Assembly: GCF_000384335.2 (NCBI RefSeq)
Contig: NZ_KQ031382.1
Span: 682,001 to 746,000 of the forward strand
Origin: Hyphomicrobium sp. 99
Lineage (GTDB): Bacteria; Pseudomonadota; Alphaproteobacteria; Rhizobiales; Hyphomicrobiaceae
DNA length: 64,000 bases
Reading direction: 5' to 3'
The position numbers and the translations under genes were made by a program. Shown piece after piece: positions 62,378 to 64,000 of the stretch. Within the stretch, counting starts at the first letter, position 1, and every line of letters starts with the position of its first letter. The notes under the pieces are model-generated. The model was given only the letters and a program-made list of their open reading frames with translations. It was not told the origin of the DNA and searched no databases.

Positions 62378-63490
62378 TCAAAGAAGACTGAGTTGTTGTC
62401 CACCGTTTCCAGGCTTGATGAAGAGATCTTTTCGAAGCGAAACGCGCTCCTCGCCGATACCGAGCCGCTTCTTTGCGAGCCGGAAACGTAGGCCGATCTG
62501 TGTCGCGTAAGGCCCTTGGCCACGCTGGCGGACTCCGAAATCCGCCGTGTAATCGCGGCCGCCGTGCATCGAACGGAGCAGCGAGATGACCTTATCGGCA
62601 CGGTCCGGAAATTCTTCTCGAAGCCACTCGCGAAAGAGATCTTTGATCTCGAGAGGCAAGCGCAACAGCACGTAGCCCGCTTCCCGCGCACCGGCGTCTC
62701 GCGCAGCTTCCAGTATCGGCTCGATTTCATGATCGGTCAGCCCTGGAATGATCGGCGCGACCATGACGGTCACGGGAATTCCGGCATCGGCGAGCCGCCG
62801 CACGGTTTCGAGCCGCTTCGATGGCGTCGCGGCGCGCGGCTCCATTGCGCGCGCAACGTGACGATCGAGTGTCGTGATCGAAACCGCAACGCGTGCCAGA
62901 TTCTTCGCGGCCATCGGCCCGAGGATGTCGATGTCGCGGGCGACAAGCGCCGACTTCGTGATGATGCCGAGCGGATGATTGGCCGTTGCCATGACTTCCA
63001 GGATCGATCGCGTAATCCTGCGCTCCCGTTCGATCGGCTGATAGGGATCGGTATTGCCGCCGATCACGATTGTCTCGGGCTTGTAGCCCGGCCTTTTGAG
63101 TTCCCGCTCCAGGAGCGCAGCCGCATTGGGCTTCGCATAGAGTTTCGTCTCGAAATCAAGACCCGCTGAATGTCCGAGATAGCAATGCGTCGGCCGCGCG
63201 TAGCAATAAATGCAGCCGTGTTCGCAGCCCTTGTAGGGATTTATCGAACTGTCGAATGAAATGTCGGGACTGTCGTTGTGCGAGATGATCGTCTTGCTGG
63301 TGTCCTCGAAGACCTCGGTCTTGAAAGCTTCGAGATCACCGAGCGTCTCCCATCCATCGTCGAATTCTTCGTGCGCTTGGCTCTCGAAGCGTCCAGTCTT
63401 GTTCGAGCGCGCGCCCCGGCCGCGGCGGCGCTCGGAATCGACGACGTCCGGCATCGCCGGAAAATCAGAAAGGTCTCTGTTTGAAGCCAT
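62378..63490 (-). CDS. PA0069-family radical SAM protein
   Basis: 370 residues. The radical SAM cysteine motif is CEHGCIYCYARPTH (Cys-x3-Cys-x2-Cys, near residue 90), followed by VIGGNTDPYQPIERE and VTVMVAPIIPGLTDHE. This is the PA0069/SplB-like group of uncharacterised radical SAM enzymes. A disordered basic N-terminus (about 60 residues) precedes the domain. It binds a [4Fe-4S] cluster and S-adenosylmethionine; the substrate is unknown. Divergent from the glycosyltransferase at 63642. Confidence 0.9.
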   Translation of the reverse strand: MASNRDLSDFPAMPDVVDSERRRGRGARSNKTGRFESQAHEEFDDGWETLGDLEAFKTEVFEDTSKTIISHNDSPDISFDSSINPYKGCEHGCIYCYARPTHCYLGHSAGLDFETKLYAKPNAAALLERELKRPGYKPETIVIGGNTDPYQPIERERRITRSILEVMATANHPLGIITKSALVARDIDILGPMAAKNLARVAVSITTLDRHVARAMEPRAATPSKRLETVRRLADAGIPVTVMVAPIIPGLTDHEIEPILEAARDAGAREAGYVLLRLPLEIKDLFREWLREEFPDRADKVISLLRSMHGGRDYTADFGVRQRGQGPYATQIGLRFRLAKKRLGIGEERVSLRKDLFIKPGNGGQQLSLL

Positions 63491-63641
63491 ATTCGGAACG
63501 CGTTCTCAGAAGCTCCACCGTTGCCTACCAGCATTCTTGGAACAAATAAAGAACAAAACCCAGCTGACGCGGCCGTCTTTAGCTAAGCCCCGCGACTTGG
63601 CGCGCCTTGCCGCAGGTTCCCGGCCGTGCCAGGAAATGGAA

Positions 63642-64000
63642 ATGATCTCGGTAATCATCCCTGCACGCAATGATGAGCAAACGCTGGCGGTGACGCTATC
63701 TGCGTTGGTTCCCTCAGCCGTGGACGGCATCGTCAAGCAGGTCATCGTGGTCGATGGTGGGTCGACAGACAGTACCGCTGAGGTCGCGGATCAGGCAGGC
63801 GCAGACGTCGTCGTCAGTGCTCCGGGGCGCGGCGGACAGCTCGCCCAAGGCGCCGCAATGGCACGCTTCCCATGGCTTCTGTTTCTCAACGCCGACACCG
63901 TTCTCGAAGATGGATGGGAACGTAGCGCAACGGCTTTCATGCGCCGCGTCGACCGCGGTGAACGTCCGATGGCCGCGGGCGCTTTCACGTTCCGTCTCGA
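63642..64000 (+). CDS. TIGR04283-like family 2 glycosyltransferase (partial)
   Basis: The frame runs off the right edge; about 119 residues are visible. The ATG at 63642 is preferred, since AGGA lies seven bases before it; an ATG at 63636 is too close. It starts MISVIIPARNDEQTLAVTLS, a classical GT2 N-terminus, followed by VIVVDGGSTDSTAEVADQAG (the nucleotide-binding Asp pair) and WLLFLNADTVLEDGW, an LNADT variant of the DXD region. APGRGGQLAQGAAMA is typical of TIGR04283-type transferases, which are often linked with rSAM and arsenosugar genes. The C-terminus is unknown. Confidence 0.8.
   Translation, partial: MISVIIPARNDEQTLAVTLSALVPSAVDGIVKQVIVVDGGSTDSTAEVADQAGADVVVSAPGRGGQLAQGAAMARFPWLLFLNADTVLEDGWERSATAFMRRVDRGERPMAAGAFTFRL

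Overview
The window reads as ordinary chromosomal DNA of a Hyphomicrobiales alphaproteobacterium, most likely Hyphomicrobium-like; this is inferred from gene content, since no rRNA is present. Pointers are a CcrM-type cell-cycle methyltransferase, a coxB-coxA-ctaB-coxF-ctaG-coxC-DUF983-SURF1 cluster running into thrC and an M16 peptidase, a phasin, a split ATP synthase Fo operon with separate b and b' subunits, an IalB-family protein, and a DciA/DsbA/SMC block. GC content is high, which produces very long spurious antisense frames. I see no insertion sequence, prophage, CRISPR array, tRNA or rRNA.

Layout. 1-2.3 kb: a partial unknown gene, a small secreted protein and a GT4 glycosyltransferase. 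2.3-6.4 kb: an amylo-alpha-1,6-glucosidase convergent with an ABC exporter, the two separated by a perfect bidirectional terminator. 6.6-10.4 kb: small membrane or secreted proteins, a DUF763 protein and a NUDIX hydrolase. 10.5-12.4 kb: a fused PabB-PabC for p-aminobenzoate synthesis. 12.3-17.1 kb: small membrane proteins, a 603-residue exported orphan, an alpha/beta hydrolase and a DUF2147 protein. 17.4-20.4 kb: a DevCAB-like tripartite ABC exporter operon. 20.4-26.7 kb: a TerB/DUF533 protein and a tightly coupled tetR-MFP-RND efflux operon with two similar candidate operators upstream. 26.8-30 kb: a candidate structured small RNA, a small secreted protein, a BcsS-like outer-membrane protein, a phasin and an IalB protein. 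30.4-37.3 kb: the aa3 cytochrome c oxidase cluster with its heme A, copper and assembly factors. 37.4-44.6 kb: threonine synthase, M16 peptidase, GNAT and a very large PAS/degenerate-GGDEF/EAL membrane protein. 44.6-50.1 kb: YqgE, a DsbD-like domain protein, a peroxiredoxin, an ispH-thrB-rnhA operon and a lipoprotein. 50.2-52.8 kb: the ATP synthase Fo operon. 53-63.5 kb: SMC, two DsbA-like proteins, DciA, MutY, CcrM, RNase HII and a PA0069-type radical SAM protein. The right edge holds the start of a TIGR04283-like glycosyltransferase that runs off the window.

The genes fall into respiration and energy (cox, atp), threonine synthesis (thrB and thrC, 8 kb apart), envelope stress and export (RND, DevCAB-like, ABC exporter, DsbA pair), and replication and chromosome upkeep (smc, dciA, mutY, ccrM, rnhA, rnhB).

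The most interesting observation is in the oxidase. The acidic ligands of the non-redox Mg/Mn site appear replaced in both subunits (CoxA HNT instead of HDT; CoxB CAVLC instead of CSELC), together with one of the two heme-propionate arginines (RH instead of RR), while the catalytic and proton-channel residues look intact. Other leads are the candidate small RNA at 26.9 kb, a hairpin covering the ribosome binding site of the GT4 gene, and paired candidate TetR operators. No clearly new multi-gene system was found.
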